Shown one piece after another: positions 12,584 to 25,334 of a stretch of 64,000 bases of DNA (position 1 is the stretch's first letter; the number at the start of each line of letters is the position of its first letter). A program made the translations under genes and the position numbers. The notes under the pieces are model-generated. The model worked only from the letters and a program-made list of their open reading frames with translations, did no database searches and was not told the DNA's origin. This stretch comes from Annulohypoxylon bovei var. microspora (taxonomy: Eukaryota; Ascomycota; Sordariomycetes; Xylariales; Hypoxylaceae), in contig MU405276.1 in assembly GCA_022836615.1 (NCBI GenBank), forward strand, positions 124,001 to 188,000, read 5' to 3'.

Positions 12584-14448
12584 TCATCCAAGAGCTATTG
12601 ATATATACGCAACTCACACAAAAGCAACTTCAACAAGCGCTAATATCATAGCTCGTAGGCCGTCTCAGGGTTAGGGTTAGGGTTAGGGTGAAAAACTCTA
12701 GACGAACGTACTAAAGCTGATCTGAACATGGCTTTGTGACATAGAGAAAAAGATTCCTTTGGCTCATATGTATCACAGACACAGACTGAAGCCTTACTAC
12801 ATAACGAAACACAAGCCGCTACATCAGTGATAACTCCTTTTTAAGGGCTTCAAAATGCATTCTTCGGGGTATGTACTAATAAAAGAGGGGAATCGGATGA
12901 CATTTTATCATTGTATTTTTAAGAAACGAATATTAAAGAGGAGTTCTATTAACAAGCCTTGTTATGTTTTGTGTAGAAGCAATGTTTTTGAGCATAAGGA
13001 CAAGGTTAAGTTTGAGCATAAGTTAGTTAGGTAGGTAAATTCCAAATGAATAAAAAGATTTTAGAGGTCAATGACGTTGTATTAGTTAGTTGTGGCATAG
13101 GTGTTCATATTAAAGGTAGGTAGTTAATGCCTAGGTAGGTATTTTTCGTGTTACGAGGTTTCCTTGCCGAAGGCTTCGATCTTGGGATGATTTATTCATA
13201 CACCACTATCTTCATCCGACTAACCGTTTTTACCGAAGACTTCCCTTTAATACCTGAATTAGATATCCCTGAGCACTTAACCTAGGCACTCAATTTCCTG
13301 CCGTGTATGTGTTAACTAGACAGATAGCCTTTCTCTCCACGTGCTATGGACGACCTAGATTTGTAAGGGTTAGAAATTCATTTGAGGCTCCTGATTTAAT
13401 CAACTAAGGGCTGATAACATGGAGTGACGAGCTGCTGCATATCGTAAATTGGCAAGAATTACAAATAGTCTAAGAAGTTGTCATCTAGAAGCGGCCTGAC
13501 CTAATGGAAATAATCTCGCAAGGCTTCAATATGTTCTAAGACACCAAGAAACGTAGGTTAGGTACCTACCTACCTACCTACCTAAGCATACTCCTCCCAG
13601 AAATAAAATCCCACGCATTTAATTCTACCTACCTAATCAGGAACAGTGCTGCGTATTATGTAGATCTTTGTATTGTAGATTTGATCATGTTCTGCTGTTT
13701 CTTAACGTACCAACCAGAATTCTGCATATCGCCAATGTACTTTACTTAGACAACGCGACATGCTACATTTTCTCCCTGTACCGTACAAAGTGATATGCAA
13801 AATATCCCCCCCTGCCACTTGTTTGACCTAGATACGGCCCTTTTCATTCAAATTGAAGCCTGACGATCCAGTCAAATTCATCCGGACAAGCGGCTGACAG
13901 CTGCAGGTCTAGGTGTACACACCGAAGTAATAAAGAACTCTCGCATCCTACTAGCCGGATTAGTTGATTCGCAGATTCACGAGTATGCGTGATGATGCGA
14001 AGCACTATAAGCGCCCACGGCACTTGTGCTCGCCAACGTGCAGACGGAGGTGATGGCAGGAAATGCCAAGGGATATTTGCCGGGGACTAGACAGCCTCGA
14101 AGGGCATTTCCGCACTGAAGTGGAAGTGGCGGAAGATCCTAGTCCACGCAGCAATTAAACCGGCAAAATACTCCTAGCAAGAAGAATAGGAGTTGATTCA
14201 CCTATAGGGCTAACTTATACAACTTTGCCCCCTTTTCGGGGTTAGGCTTTCCACTCCCGTGGTAAACAATATGTAGACAATAGATTTTTATCTATTGATG
14301 CTGGGCGGCAGTTAGTTGCCATGCGCGAAATTCCAAATCTTCGCCGGGCTAGATTCTTACTTATAGGGGTCGTGTGGACACCAGAGCTGCGCGCCTTATC
14401 TCACTTGCTTCTACACATCTCTACCGCCGACACTGATCCGCCGCCGAG
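12584..14448. other. Long intergenic region
   Basis: About 1.9 kb without a gene. It contains the telomere-type repeat near its left end, an ACCT run of five copies at 13564-13584 and further AGGT/ACCT copies around 13027-13042 and 13121-13141. The right end is the promoter of the DUF1996 gene. Confidence 0.5.
12667..12690 (+). repeat. Interstitial telomere-type repeat (TTAGGG)n
   Basis: Nearly four perfect, uninterrupted copies of TTAGGG lie about 85 bp after the mannosidase stop codon. This is the telomere unit of most filamentous fungi, here inside a gene-containing region with genes on both sides, so it is not a chromosome end. Confidence 0.9.
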
Positions 14449-15697
14449 ATGAAGTCGCTCACAGTAGTTCTCGCGCTCGTCGCGCAGGCCCAAGCTGGCC
14501 TCCGATTTGCTTGCTCAACCTTGACCATCCAGCGTCTTGACCCCGTCGTCGAGGATGGCAAGACCCCCTCCGCGCATCTTCACCACATCGTCGGTGGAAA
14601 TGCCTTCAACGCCAGCATGACCGGCGACGTCGGTGCCAGGGGTACCTGCACTACCTGCGAGATGTCGGAGGACTTCTCCAACTACTGGACGGCCGTGCTG
14701 TACTTCAAGCACCCGACCAACGGCTCCTACCACCGTGTCCCGGTCAAGGCCAACGCCGCTCTCGCGGCTGGCACCGCCGGTGGAATAACCATCTACTACA
14801 CCCAGCACGACTTCACAACGGACGACCTGAGAAACCAATACATCACGGCTTTCCCTCCGGTAGGTCGGCCAGATGCCATGTCGCTCGGTTCGAGATTCTA
14901 ATCTGCTCTAGGGATTCCGTATGACCGTGGGCAGCCCGACCACGGAGACGCTAGACCAGGCCAAGGGCCACATCGGTCTGCGATACAACTGCCTGCAGAG
15001 CCTTATTAACCGAGGAGCGGAGATGGTCGACTTCCCCGACAGACCTTGCCCTGCCGGAATCTTCGCCGTACACCACTTCCCCGCGTCAGTAGCCCCTCGC
15101 TCTCTCTAACGTCGGTATACGAACATGTGTGTGCTAACCATACGTAGATGCTGGGACGGCAAGAACCTCGACAGCCCCGACCACCAGTCGCACATGTACA
15201 ACACCATCACGCTCGACGGCTTCACGAACGCTCCCCCGTGCCCTGCTTCCCACCCGTAAGTACAACCCACAAAACAAATTCCACAGAAATGATCAGTTAT
15301 ACTAACATGAAATGATCATAAAAGTGTCCGCATGCCCCAGGTCACGTACGAGACCGTCTGGGACACGACCATGTTCAACAGCATGTGGCCCACCGGGACC
15401 CCGAACCCGTTCGTGTGGAGCTTCGAGGGCAGCAGCGGCTACGGCACGCACGCCGACTACATGTTCGGCTGGAAGGGCGACTCGCTGCAGCGCGCGATGA
15501 ACAAGTCCGAGTGCTTCTACGACGGCTGCGGCTCCATCACCAAGCAGGCCATGTCGACCGCCAACCAGTGCACCGTCAAGGACCAGGTCGGCGAGGAGAC
15601 CGATGGATGTACGTTCCGAACCGTCTTGACCCCTTAGCCGTGATTGCGAGACTAACTTATCATAGGGCTAACCGCGCTCCCGGGTATGGCGATGTAG
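14449..15697 (+). CDS. Secreted DUF1996 protein
   Basis: Secreted protein of 335 residues whose biochemical role is unknown. Exons 14449-14859, 14912-15084, 15148-15255, 15325-15608 and 15666-15697 give 1008 nt with matching phases. A signal peptide covers about residues 1-17 (MKSLTVVLALVAQAQAG). The DUF1996 core follows at once: IQRLDPVVEDGKTPSAHLHH, then IVGGNAFNASM. Later conserved blocks are TCTTCEMSEDFSNYWTAVLY, GLRYNCLQ, CWDGKNLDSPDHQSHM and the Trp/Gly-rich ADYMFGWKGDSLQ. The many cysteines fit an exported, disulfide-bonded protein. No serine/threonine-rich tail, GPI signal or WSC domain follows, so this is the short, DUF1996-only form. Codon third positions are markedly C/G-rich in exon 4. 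Confidence 0.9.
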
Positions 15698-17018
15698 AGT
15701 GGATTAGACGAGTAGATGTTTCGTAGTGGGGAGCGGGGGGCTATGACGACTCTTTCTTCGCGACAGAAATTGCAAGATCGTTCATTTGACTTTAAAGGGG
15801 TGCTGCGTAGGGGTTAGCTTGATCCGTAGCACGTAGCTATATAGATACGGCGCTTTATATCAGATTACCGATAATGCTCTCGAAGACTTGATGTCAATGT
15901 AGAGCTGTGATCGTGCTTTAACACTTACTAGTTGGCACGACGCCAACCATCCATACAACACGTAGCGCATTCTTATATCAAATGCACATTTTAATCGGTA
16001 TATCGCGTAAGATTGGAGTCATCGAAATGTTTAGGCTGCTGCGCAAAACAGACATCTACCTACCAGGTAGGCATGGAGAGCCTAAGGGGTATACTACCGT
16101 ACCTTGCTTTGCAACGTTGGTCCTAACATCTCATGCCCTTTACTTCCTTAGCCAGGAAAGGGCGTCAAAATAAGTGCATCGTGTATGAGAAATACTACGT
16201 AGCTGGTTATCCCGCCCCTGTGCAGTTAACTATCCTGCTTATACCGAAATTTGTATGGCGTGGGATAACTAGCTACATAGTATTATTCACACATGATGCT
16301 AATTCTGACGCCCTTGTGCCTATGAGGTAGGTTTAAAGACGGTCGAATTTCATACCTATCGAATTGTACATTCATGAGGTGAAAGTAGACTGCTAACAAG
16401 GATCTGTTGACGCATCTTGATTCCAAGGTCTTGATTCCTCTAATACTTGATAAGAATAGATAGATAATTCAAGGTTCCGTGAGTCGTACATGACAGATGT
16501 TGGATTAAGAATTAAGAGTTTAGTGGATTACGTAATATCGATTTCATGTGTCACTCTAAGTACCTTACGTAATGATGCATTCCACTTTAAACATTTTATG
16601 TTGGAACGGGTTAATAATGCAGAGTGGCTGTGCTGGAGGAATCTCGTATTTGGCCGCGTTTCCTTTTGACCAAGCCACGAAATTGTACTGACAATCATCA
16701 CACTCATGGCTCAGTCTCTCTGCGACACCATTTACCCTTGCAAATTCCAACGACCGATACTTATCTAGGAAGATACCGAGAAATTCGATTGACCATATTG
16801 CATGCTCAAGGCCAATCGCTGAGGGTCCAACGCGATAGCGACAATCGTCAGTGTGAGCGACGCCATCAGCTATCCCGGCTGCCCCGAGTTCCCCTGTTCG
16901 ACAAGCGGCACAGACCTAATCATTCAAACTACCTACAGTTCCGCTACGGCCTACTAAGGTCCTCTCTCCCTTGACGCCCTCCTTATTCTTCCTCTAAACT
17001 CGAACCCACGCATACAAG
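15698..17018. other. Intergenic region
   Basis: About 1.3 kb with no supportable gene. The right half is the promoter and 5' leader of the CDC50 gene. Short open frames have no family features. Confidence 0.5.
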
Positions 17019-18392
17019 ATGGACGACTCGTCGCCGCCAGAGAGCATCGACCAATCGAAGGAGAAGAAGAAGACCAGAAGACCCGCGAACACGGCCTTTC
17101 GCCAACAACGTCTGAAAGCATGGCAACCAATTCTCACCCCGAAAACCGTCATCCCGTTATTCTTCGTCATAGGCATCATATGTGCGCCCATTGGTGGATT
17201 GCTCATCTATGCTAGCTCTACAGTATGTCAAGTCCCTGCTTGATCCTTTCTAATCACTGCTGACAACTTGTCTTCAAGGTCAAAGAACTGCGCATCGACT
17301 ACACGAACTGCTTCCGCGACGCGCCCGCCGATGATCTCGCTTTGATGGACGACAGCTTAGTTTCCCCGTCTTTCAAAGACAACAACACTATCAATGCTAT
17401 GTGGCAGCGTACCTCTCCGATTAACTACACTTATGGCACCTACACAGTTGAGAACCTCACGAAATGCACCCTTCAGTTTGAGATACCAGAAGAGATGGCT
17501 GCGCCAGTTCTTCTCTACTACCGCCTCGACAACTTCTACCAGAACCACCGTCGCTACGTTGCCTCGTTTTACGACAAGCAGCTTGCGGGAGACGACGTTT
17601 CGGTTTCTGATGTCGATGCGTCGAGTTGCCAGCCTTTAGCGACCGTGAACCTCAGCAGCACGAACCCGAAAGCGTACTACCCTTGTGGCCTGATTGCCAA
17701 TTCCCTGTTCAACGACACCATCATGAGTCCCGTGTTTCTGAACCCGCCGACGTCGGATGGCAACCTAACTTACGAGATGAAGAATACCTCGATTGCCTGG
17801 GAGTCTGACAAGGAGCTGTATAAGCCGAGAGTGAGCACGAACTTGGACAACATCCTCCCGCCCCCCAACTGGCAGATTCGATACCCTAATGGCACCTACT
17901 CGACTGAGAACCCCCCGCCAAACCTACACGATGATGAGCACTTCATCGTCTGGATGCGAACAGCAGGTCTGCCAACCTTCAGCAAACTATGGGGACGCAA
18001 CGACACGAGCAATATGCAAATAGGCACCTACTCCATGGAGATCATTGATAGTATGTTACCACTTTTACCTTTTCCCCATGGAGCAAACCCACTAATATGC
18101 CTTGACAGACTTCCGAACAGACCAGTACCAGGGCAAGAAGAGCATCGTCATCACCACGCTCTCCGTCATGGGCGGCAAGAACAACTTCCTAGGAATCCTC
18201 TGGCTCGTCGTCGGCGGGTTCTGCATCGCCCTCGCCCTGCTCTTCCTCGTCACGAACCTCATCAAGCCCCGCAAGCTGGGCGACCACACCTACCTGTCCT
18301 GGAACAACGCCCCGTCGTCCGCGGCCGCCAAGGGCAAGGGGAAGGCGTCGGGCCCCACCATCGGCATGGCGACCGGTCGCGATTTGTCGTAG
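17019..18392 (+). CDS. CDC50/Lem3-family phospholipid flippase subunit
   Basis: Non-catalytic beta subunit of P4-ATPase phospholipid flippases, needed for their ER exit and activity (family knowledge). Exons 17019-17222, 17279-18050 and 18109-18392 give 419 residues. The order is as in the family: a basic cytoplasmic N terminus with the signature NTAFRQQRLKAWQPILTP, a first membrane helix (VIPLFFVIGIICAPIGGLLI), a large glycosylated ectodomain, a second helix (GILWLVVGGFCIALALLFLV) and a short tail. The four ectodomain cysteines that form two disulfides are seen (DYTNCFRD, LTKCTLQ, DASSCQPL, YYPCGLIAN). Other conserved pieces are YYRLDNFYQNHRRYVASF, IAWESDKELYK and WMRTAGLPTFSKLWGR. The last exon is very GC-rich compared with the first two. 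Confidence 0.95.
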
Positions 18393-19573
18393 GGCACGAA
18401 TCTGCGCGGTTTGCGGCCTGCGAGGAGCGCGGGACAGCTCGGTTTGGACGGGTCGGCGGCGAGACTGCCGGCGAGGGAGTTGGACGTGATGGGGGGCAGG
18501 CCCAGGCCTAATCGTACAGGAGACGAGGGCGGTTTTAGAGAAGGATTGTTTCCCTCCTCGTCACTTCGTGCCTCGGTACGTTTCCCGCGACACCACGGCC
18601 GCGAGACGAACGGTGAGTCGTCCCGGGGAGCGGAGATCGGCGTCGCAAGATAAAGGAGAAAAAAAGAATACATACATCTCACATCTCGAGAAGAGAGCAT
18701 GAAGGGCATGATACGGGCTTGTTTTGATCGAATTCCCTCTTTCGTTATCGTTATTTGGGGGGAGATATGGCATGACATGGCGTGGCACGCGCAAGAGAGC
18801 AAGCAGAGCAGAGCAAAGAGAGGGGAGTGGCTTTACCCTCAACTTGTACGAGTATACCTACATGCAGCTACCACGTATTTCCGACGGCAGCCTGCGGTAG
18901 CAGAAGCTGTCCGGGGGGGTGTCTAACGGAGTTTCGGTTTCTGGTTGTGTTTTTTCCTTCCCCTCCCCCCCGAGATTCATACTGGGTTTCTTGATAGTTT
19001 GATTTGACTGCTTGGCTGGGTTGTTATAAAGACATTAGAAAAGTCCCGTCCCGCGCTCGCATGTTATTCGTGATTTATAGTACGTAATGCGGTTTCTCGT
19101 GCAATAGTAACTCAAATTCGTTTAATACTAGGTAGGTAGGTACCGAAGCGAAGAAGAGCGTCATGATTGCTACAGCCAACGCGGAATATGCGGAGCCTAC
19201 CTATTTAGCTACTATGGATGGAAGAACCTGGGGTCATCACTCCCCATCTCACTTGTTTCCCCTTTGCCGTGCCTTGCTTTTTTTTACTTCCCCTTTCTCC
19301 CCGTCGCCCGACGCAATGATCCGGGTATGCTTGTCGTTGTCGTTGTCGTTGTCGTACGATGCCTCATCGTTAAAAGACTTTTCCTATGTTACATGGTAAT
19401 TTACAATCCACCTCCGATCCACTCCTTAAATGACGGTCGATGATTGACGATGCGCGAGGTTTATGAACTCCTAAATAGTACTGACTACTAGTGACTGCAA
19501 CCTGATTTGCAAACCTAATCCCCACCTATTGCTTGTATGATGGCGCTTAGTTGTTGTTTGCGCGTAGAGTAGA
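18393..19573. other. Intergenic region between convergent genes
   Basis: About 1.2 kb, GC-rich at the left and poor at the right. It contains a TTGTCG hexamer repeated four times at 19331-19354 and an AGGT run at 19129-19142. I see no gene. Confidence 0.5.
19331..19354 (+). repeat. Hexanucleotide repeat (TTGTCG)4
   Basis: Four perfect tandem copies in the gap between the CDC50 and histone chaperone genes. Confidence 0.85.
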
Positions 19574-21179
19574 TTAGGATTGGGCGGGCTCCTCGACTTT
19601 GGCCTTCTTTGCCTCGTCGTCACCCGGCGCGGCATCTTCAGCCTTGCGCTTGCCGTTACCGTTCGTCTCTTGTTTAGACTCCTCTTTAGTCTTCTTGCGC
19701 ACTAGGCCAGATACGTCCTTGGCGTTCTTCTTCGCTTCCTCGATCCTTGCATCCTTCTTTTCGGTGGACTCGCCTAGGGCCGCGCCTAGCACGCCTAGCA
19801 TGGTATCGTCAGACGCGAGGACGGAGTTAACGTCCATAGGTGGTTTACGCAGGTCGATAAGCTTTATTGGTAGTGCGAGTTAGTTTCAATAGGTCATCGT
19901 TTCTCTCATGTCGCAATGACAGGGAGTGTACGGGGAAGTGAAAAACTCACCCGTTGCTCCATGTCCGCGATAAGATCCTTGACCTCGGCTATCTGCTTCC
20001 TCGTCGCTTCGTTGTCTTCAGGGGCGTGGAGCATCGCGAGATCGACCTCTTTGGCGTCGAGCTTAAGCTTCGTACTCTTAATAGCCTTCTCTAGCTCGGT
20101 GGCAGCTTCTTTTCGTAGCTCCTCGTCAACAGGCTTCGCGTTCGCGCCCGCCGCATCTTCTTCGGTAGTAGTGACAGACGAAAATTCGAGGGCTAATGAC
20201 AGCTTGAAGTGGGCTTCAGCGATCACTTCGGACTCCTCGCCATATAGCCCTTCCTTGTACTTCAGAGATGCACGACAGTCATTAACTGCCAGAGGGTATC
20301 TATATTATTGTTAGCAGGTGGTAACAAAGGAGCATCATAAATTTTCAAGCCGTCGTACTTCTCATTCTCAAGAGAGATCTCTGCAAGGAGGTCATGTGTG
20401 TCGGCGAGTCGCTCCTTGATGTGTTTAACAGCAGGGCTGTCGCCTTCAACTTTCTCCTTTCCTTTACCCTCTGACGAATCCTGATCTTCTTGTTCCAAGG
20501 ACTTCTCGAAAAGAACGCGTGCAAGATCTAATATCTCGAACGCGACTGCAAGATCGTCGTCTTCTTCCTCTTCGTCTTCTTCTCCTTCAGCCTGCTCTTC
20601 CTCATCTGATTCTTCAAAATTCTCGTCACCTGTGAAGGAAAATAGAGGCTTCTTCGCATCGAGTACCTTTTCGCCCTCAGTCGTGTCCTTGGCTGCAGCA
20701 TTAACTAGTCCTTCCTCGGTAGCTTTTTCGGCTGCCTTCTCCGTAGTTCCAGTAGCGGTTGACGATTCGGCTTGTGAATTCTTCGTCTTGGGCTTCTTGT
20801 CAGCAGCACCATTGGACTTGTTTTCGCCAGCTGCCTTCCCACCTAGGACGTCACTCTTGCTCTGGCCAACCTTGAAGAGACTGCGACCGTAGAGGAACAG
20901 GATGTCGGCGTTTTCAGGGGCCATCTCGCCATTGATCTCAGCTTGCATCTCGGTCGCCTGGGAAAAGATTTCGGCAGCTTCCTCAAACTTCTTTTGCGCA
21001 TAAAGCGCGTTCGCCTTAGCACTAAGGTCGGCTAGCGAGACGTGGAGGGAATTGGCGCGCTCTTCGGGATCCATGGGAGGCAGGGACTGAGGAGTTGCCG
21101 CAGCGGAGGCTGTAGCTGAAGCAATGGCGGATGGAATGGCAGAAAGGATAGGAGTGTCAGTGGGAGTTGCTTCTGCCAT
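19574..21179 (-). CDS. NASP/Hif1/Sim3-family histone chaperone (SHNi-TPR)
   Basis: Nuclear chaperone for histone H3-H4 (or the centromeric H3 variant) in the NASP family. Exons 21179-20359, 20299-19951 and 19861-19574 give 485 residues in phase. A first TPR-like helical pair starts around residue 50 (LSAKANALYAQKKFEEAAEI, with a following NADILFLYGRSLFKVG). It is interrupted by a long low-complexity acidic insertion (DENFEESDEEEQAEGEEDEE) typical of this family. The TPR array then resumes: LARVLFEKSLEQ, TDHDLLAE-type segments, and the SHNi-TPR motif YPLAVNDCRASLKYKEGLYG. A coiled coil near LADMEQR follows. The C-terminal tail is basic and looks like a nuclear localisation signal (NGNGKRKAEDAAPGDDEAKK). 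Confidence 0.9.
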
Positions 21180-23536
21180 TGTGACGGAAATTGAATGGCG
21201 TCGCGGTAATGTTGTGATGAAAGTTGGAATAATATGATGATATGATTGGCTGTATGAACAAGGCTAGAAGCCTATCAGATTTAATGTAGATAGAACCAAT
21301 ACCAACTGTGAATACTTGAATTAGGTCTGAATACAATAGCGACCTGTATGACAGAAGATTGATTATATGCGCCGACGGATTGGGTGTTATGTTCTGTAGT
21401 GTGAAAAGGTGAAAGTCAGGTGTGCAGGGAGTGGTGAGGTGAACGTTTGAAAGTGTGGGTCGAAGAAGAAGTGACGCGATTACCGCATGCAGACCTCCCC
21501 ATGAAGATGGCAGTTACGGCGTGCACCGCGTCGAGTTATGGGTCATGGGTCCTAGAAGCTCAGGCCACTATTACATGAATTCCCGTGCTTTCCATAGCTG
21601 CACGTGATAATAGCATCAAATTGAATTTGTGGAATTAGGTAAGCAAATTCAATGTGAAGTATTCACTTCAATAGCAATATTAAATACATGTTATCATCTA
21701 GTACGTATCTTCTATTCCTCCTGCATTCACTTCTTTCGAATTGTTTTATGCTACTAAGGCAACGGTTTTTACTAGGTAATTTATGAATGTGCCTCTTCAG
21801 CCTTGATCTACATAAATCAAACCATCAATAAGGCCTTCCTTTGCACTGATTGCTTGAAAAGTCAAACCAACATACATATACTCATTTTCTTATGAAATCC
21901 TTCATGCATGATCCATAATTTCTGAGGTATGACTTTTATGACTTTTGCAGTACCCAATTGTGACGAAAGATATCAAATTAGTGTTTAAACGTCAAAAAAA
22001 ACGTTCAATTTCCAAGGTTTAATAGGGCTGAACTCAATCCTTTATGGAGTTGAAATGTCAAAGTCTTTGATGCGACATCATGTACCTAGGTAGCATGGCT
22101 GGACAACTATGACGTGCAGGGTTTCTAAGGTTTCCGGGGCTCCCCACTTCCTTTAACAGCTGGAAAGTCTAGGTCATTCAATGTTCGCTATCGATCGGAC
22201 GAAATCTTAACGAAATCTCAACAGAAACAACACACATACCTAGTATGTAGCAAACATTTGTTGTTTACTTTTCTCGACAGCTGACGCCTCCTCTTTTATA
22301 TTTAGCTAAACATGCACAAGTTGAATGAGACATCCGTCTTACAGCATCGTCCTCACATAGTGATTATTATATAACCGCTGAGGTCATCAAGGGTTATTCA
22401 GATCCTTGTGGTTTTCTTATGGTCTTCTTGTGGTTCGAGTATTGCTTTACAATGCACAAGAATAATTGCCATCCACCAGCAATGAAAATGCATTTGAGTC
22501 GACTGTGTTTCGGTCAGCAATATACATGAATTAGGCATATTATGTTACATTTGTTTTACCTGGGAACGTAGGCATTTCGATTAAAAGGCTTCAAGACGAA
22601 TTAATACTATGAGATGATCGGTTACATGCATGGTTTGAAACGAGATTAAGCAGCCAGTAGGAATGGGTGATAGAATGTGCCGATGGAATGGTAACACAAC
22701 ACTAGTTTAATAACTACCACCCGTCCCGTTACTTCTTCAATGACTGAGTGAACACGATGCATGTTTAAGGAAAGTCCATACAAAGACAAGTTCTACAATT
22801 TACCTGCATACGGACGTACATGAACCAAAATTAGGTAACTAGGTAGGTACATACATGCATATGTCCACTACTCGTAAAAACCAACGACCAACATTGTAGT
22901 TTGCTACCTGCCCAAGTAAGTAACTTATGCACCCCTCTGTACTATCGTCTTCAATACTTCGTAGTGGTGATACGAGATGATGTCGTAAATTTAACTAACC
23001 AGCTCGAGTAAATTCCAGCCGCAAATCTCCACTCTAATAGCCTAGTCATGGATCTGGACCGGGAGAGTCGGCTTAATCCGACATGGGACCCCTGGATATT
23101 TCTTTCGTGATACGATGCTGTACCTATTTCGGCCCACGTACGTACCTAAGTATATATGTATTACGCACTATGGAGTATGCGGTAGGTGCAATCCACCTAA
23201 CAACTATTAGGTATTGCCTACCTAAAGTAAGTACATCTCGTAACTTTTGAATTTTTTAGATTTTTTGTATTTCTCATCTTTCGATTTCTCCTTTGACATG
23301 TGGCCACGATATCTCGACGACTTCTTCCTTCTTGGGAGTTCTCTTCTAGTTCGCCTTACTTAATTCTTTTTTTCCCAAGTCGCCTTTGTGCTGGGATGAC
23401 GTACGGTTTCATGGTTATTCTTGCAACCATTTCTGTAAAACTGAACTGCCTTCGCCGATGTGTTCCGGTCGCCGATCTCCTCTAGGAGTTTCGTTTTAAT
23501 GTTCGCATTCGAGTTCTGAAGACCGTAATCATCACC
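21180..23536. other. Long intergenic region between divergent genes
   Basis: About 2.4 kb, rather AT-rich in the middle, holding the promoters of the histone chaperone (leftward) and the glycosyltransferase (rightward). AGGT/ACCT motifs recur (22835-22852, 23180-23225). I find no coding frame with family features. Confidence 0.5.
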
Positions 23537-25334
23537 ATGATCGCATCACCCATTTCCCGCCGTTACAGGGTCTTCGGCGGCATTGCCGCCTTGGCCCTGA
23601 TTGCGACATACCTACACGTTCGTCCGCAGTGGAAGGAAGCGCCGTTCGAGTATGCTCGCGATTATTACCACAGCGTCACAGACTATTTCGGAAATCCGGT
23701 ATACAACAATACGCTCTATACCGAGGGAAACGAACAAATGGTCAATCAGTACTATAATTCAAGCAACCCATGTGCCAGTTTCCCAGATACCGAGGGTGTT
23801 CTATTAGTCATGAAGACAGGCGCAACAGAGGCGTTCGACCGAATACCTACGCATTTATTAACCACATTGAACTGTCTTCCTGATTTCCTCATATTTTCCG
23901 ACATGGTACGAACCTCATTCTCACGGTCACTTGATTTCTGCTAGAAGCATAACATCTAGCGTTTAGCCGCAATATTACATATCAAGACTAACTTTCTTTA
24001 GGAGCAACAAGTCGGCCCTTACCATATCTTCGACGCTCTAGCCGAATTTGAAGAATCCGCAAAGGCTCACAACGAAGACTTCGACCTATATCGTGACCAA
24101 AAAGAGTGCCCCGTGTCCCAAAAGTCGTGTGTCGATGCTAAGAGAGATGGACAAAAGGCGTGGAACTTGGACAAGTACAAGTTTCTTCCAATCATGGAGC
24201 AAACTTGGAAAAAGCGCCCGGGTCGCGATTGGTACATCTTTGCCGAAGCCGATACCTATGTCTTCTGGGCCAACGTCATGCACTGGCTGAAGAAAGAATC
24301 CGGCCTAAACCATCGCGAGAAGCTCTACCTGGGCAGTCGAAGCTTCATAGGAGGAACTCCATTCGCTCATGGTGGTTCTGGATATATAATCAGTGGCACG
24401 CTATTGAAGCATCTCATCGAATACCACCCCGGTGTAGTGAAGCAATATAACGTCAAGGGAGCTCACGAGTGCTGTGGCGACTTAATGTTAGCACAAGCCT
24501 TGGGGGAGTACGAGAATGTCAAGGTTCGACAAATTTGGCCCATGATCAACGGCGAGAAGCCTAGCACTCTACCCTATGGCCCCGGCCATTGGTGCGAGCC
24601 AATCATGACCATGCATCATATGAATGCCGAAGAAATCAGTAGCGTGTGGCAGTACGAGCAAACACGCAAGGCTGATGTAAGCTATGACTTTCCTCCGCAT
24701 ACGATTCTCGCGATCAAGGCTGACCATTTAATAGAGCGTTCTCCTGATCAAGGACTTATACGAGGGCCTGATCCGGCCAAAGATGCAAGTAGCGCGACAG
24801 GACTGGGATAACCTGTCCGATGATGTCTGCTACATCGACCGCGATCCCCAAGCCCAGATCCGGGCCGAAGAGCATCTGCGCGGTAGGCAGAAGGATGAAA
24901 ACGACATGAATGATGTTGAGAAAGAGGCCTGGAAATCACCGGAGAATTGTGCCAAGGTCTGCGGGTCCCAAGACGTCCCGGACGATGAAGAATGGGACTT
25001 GCACGGGATCGTGGAACGCAAAAATAGCGACCCTGGTTCCGCCAATGACACCGAAGTTGCCGAGGACACCTCACCAAGCGACGCCGCAGCTAGGGAGGCA
25101 TGGAAGAAGTCCATGGATGAGAAGAAACGAAACCGATCATGCTTCCAGTATCGTTGGCACAAAGAGGTCTGCTGTACTGCCAAGAGTTTCAAGTTAGGTG
25201 CGCCCAAAACGGCACCTGACGACGACAATCCTAAGGCCAGATGGGTCAGTGGTTGGCACTTGAAGGGTATCAACGACTGGATCGACGCGACGGGCGAGTG
25301 TACGAAGCCCGCGTGGAAATCTCCTGATCTCTGA
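23537..25334 (+). CDS. GT31-like glycosyltransferase, type II membrane protein
   Basis: Predicted Golgi glycosyltransferase of 547 residues from exons 23537-23905, 24002-24676 and 24735-25334, all in phase. The N terminus is a short cytoplasmic tail and signal anchor (RVFGGIAALALIATYLHV). The catalytic domain has the beta-1,3-galactosyltransferase/fringe-like features: VLLVMKTGATEAFDRIPTHL, LPDFLIFSDM, a D/E-x-D-like metal site in WYIFAEADTYVFWANV, LYLGSRSFIGGTPFAHGGSG and HECCGDLMLAQAL. The C-terminal part has paired cysteines (ENCAKVC, RNRSCFQYRWHKEVCCTA), suggesting a small disulfide-bonded (PAN/apple-like) module. The sugar donor and acceptor are unknown. The GT31 call is from motif pattern, so moderate. 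Confidence 0.82.

Noticed and set aside
12667..12690. Chromosome end
   Set aside because: TTAGGG copies are too few and ordinary genes continue on both sides.
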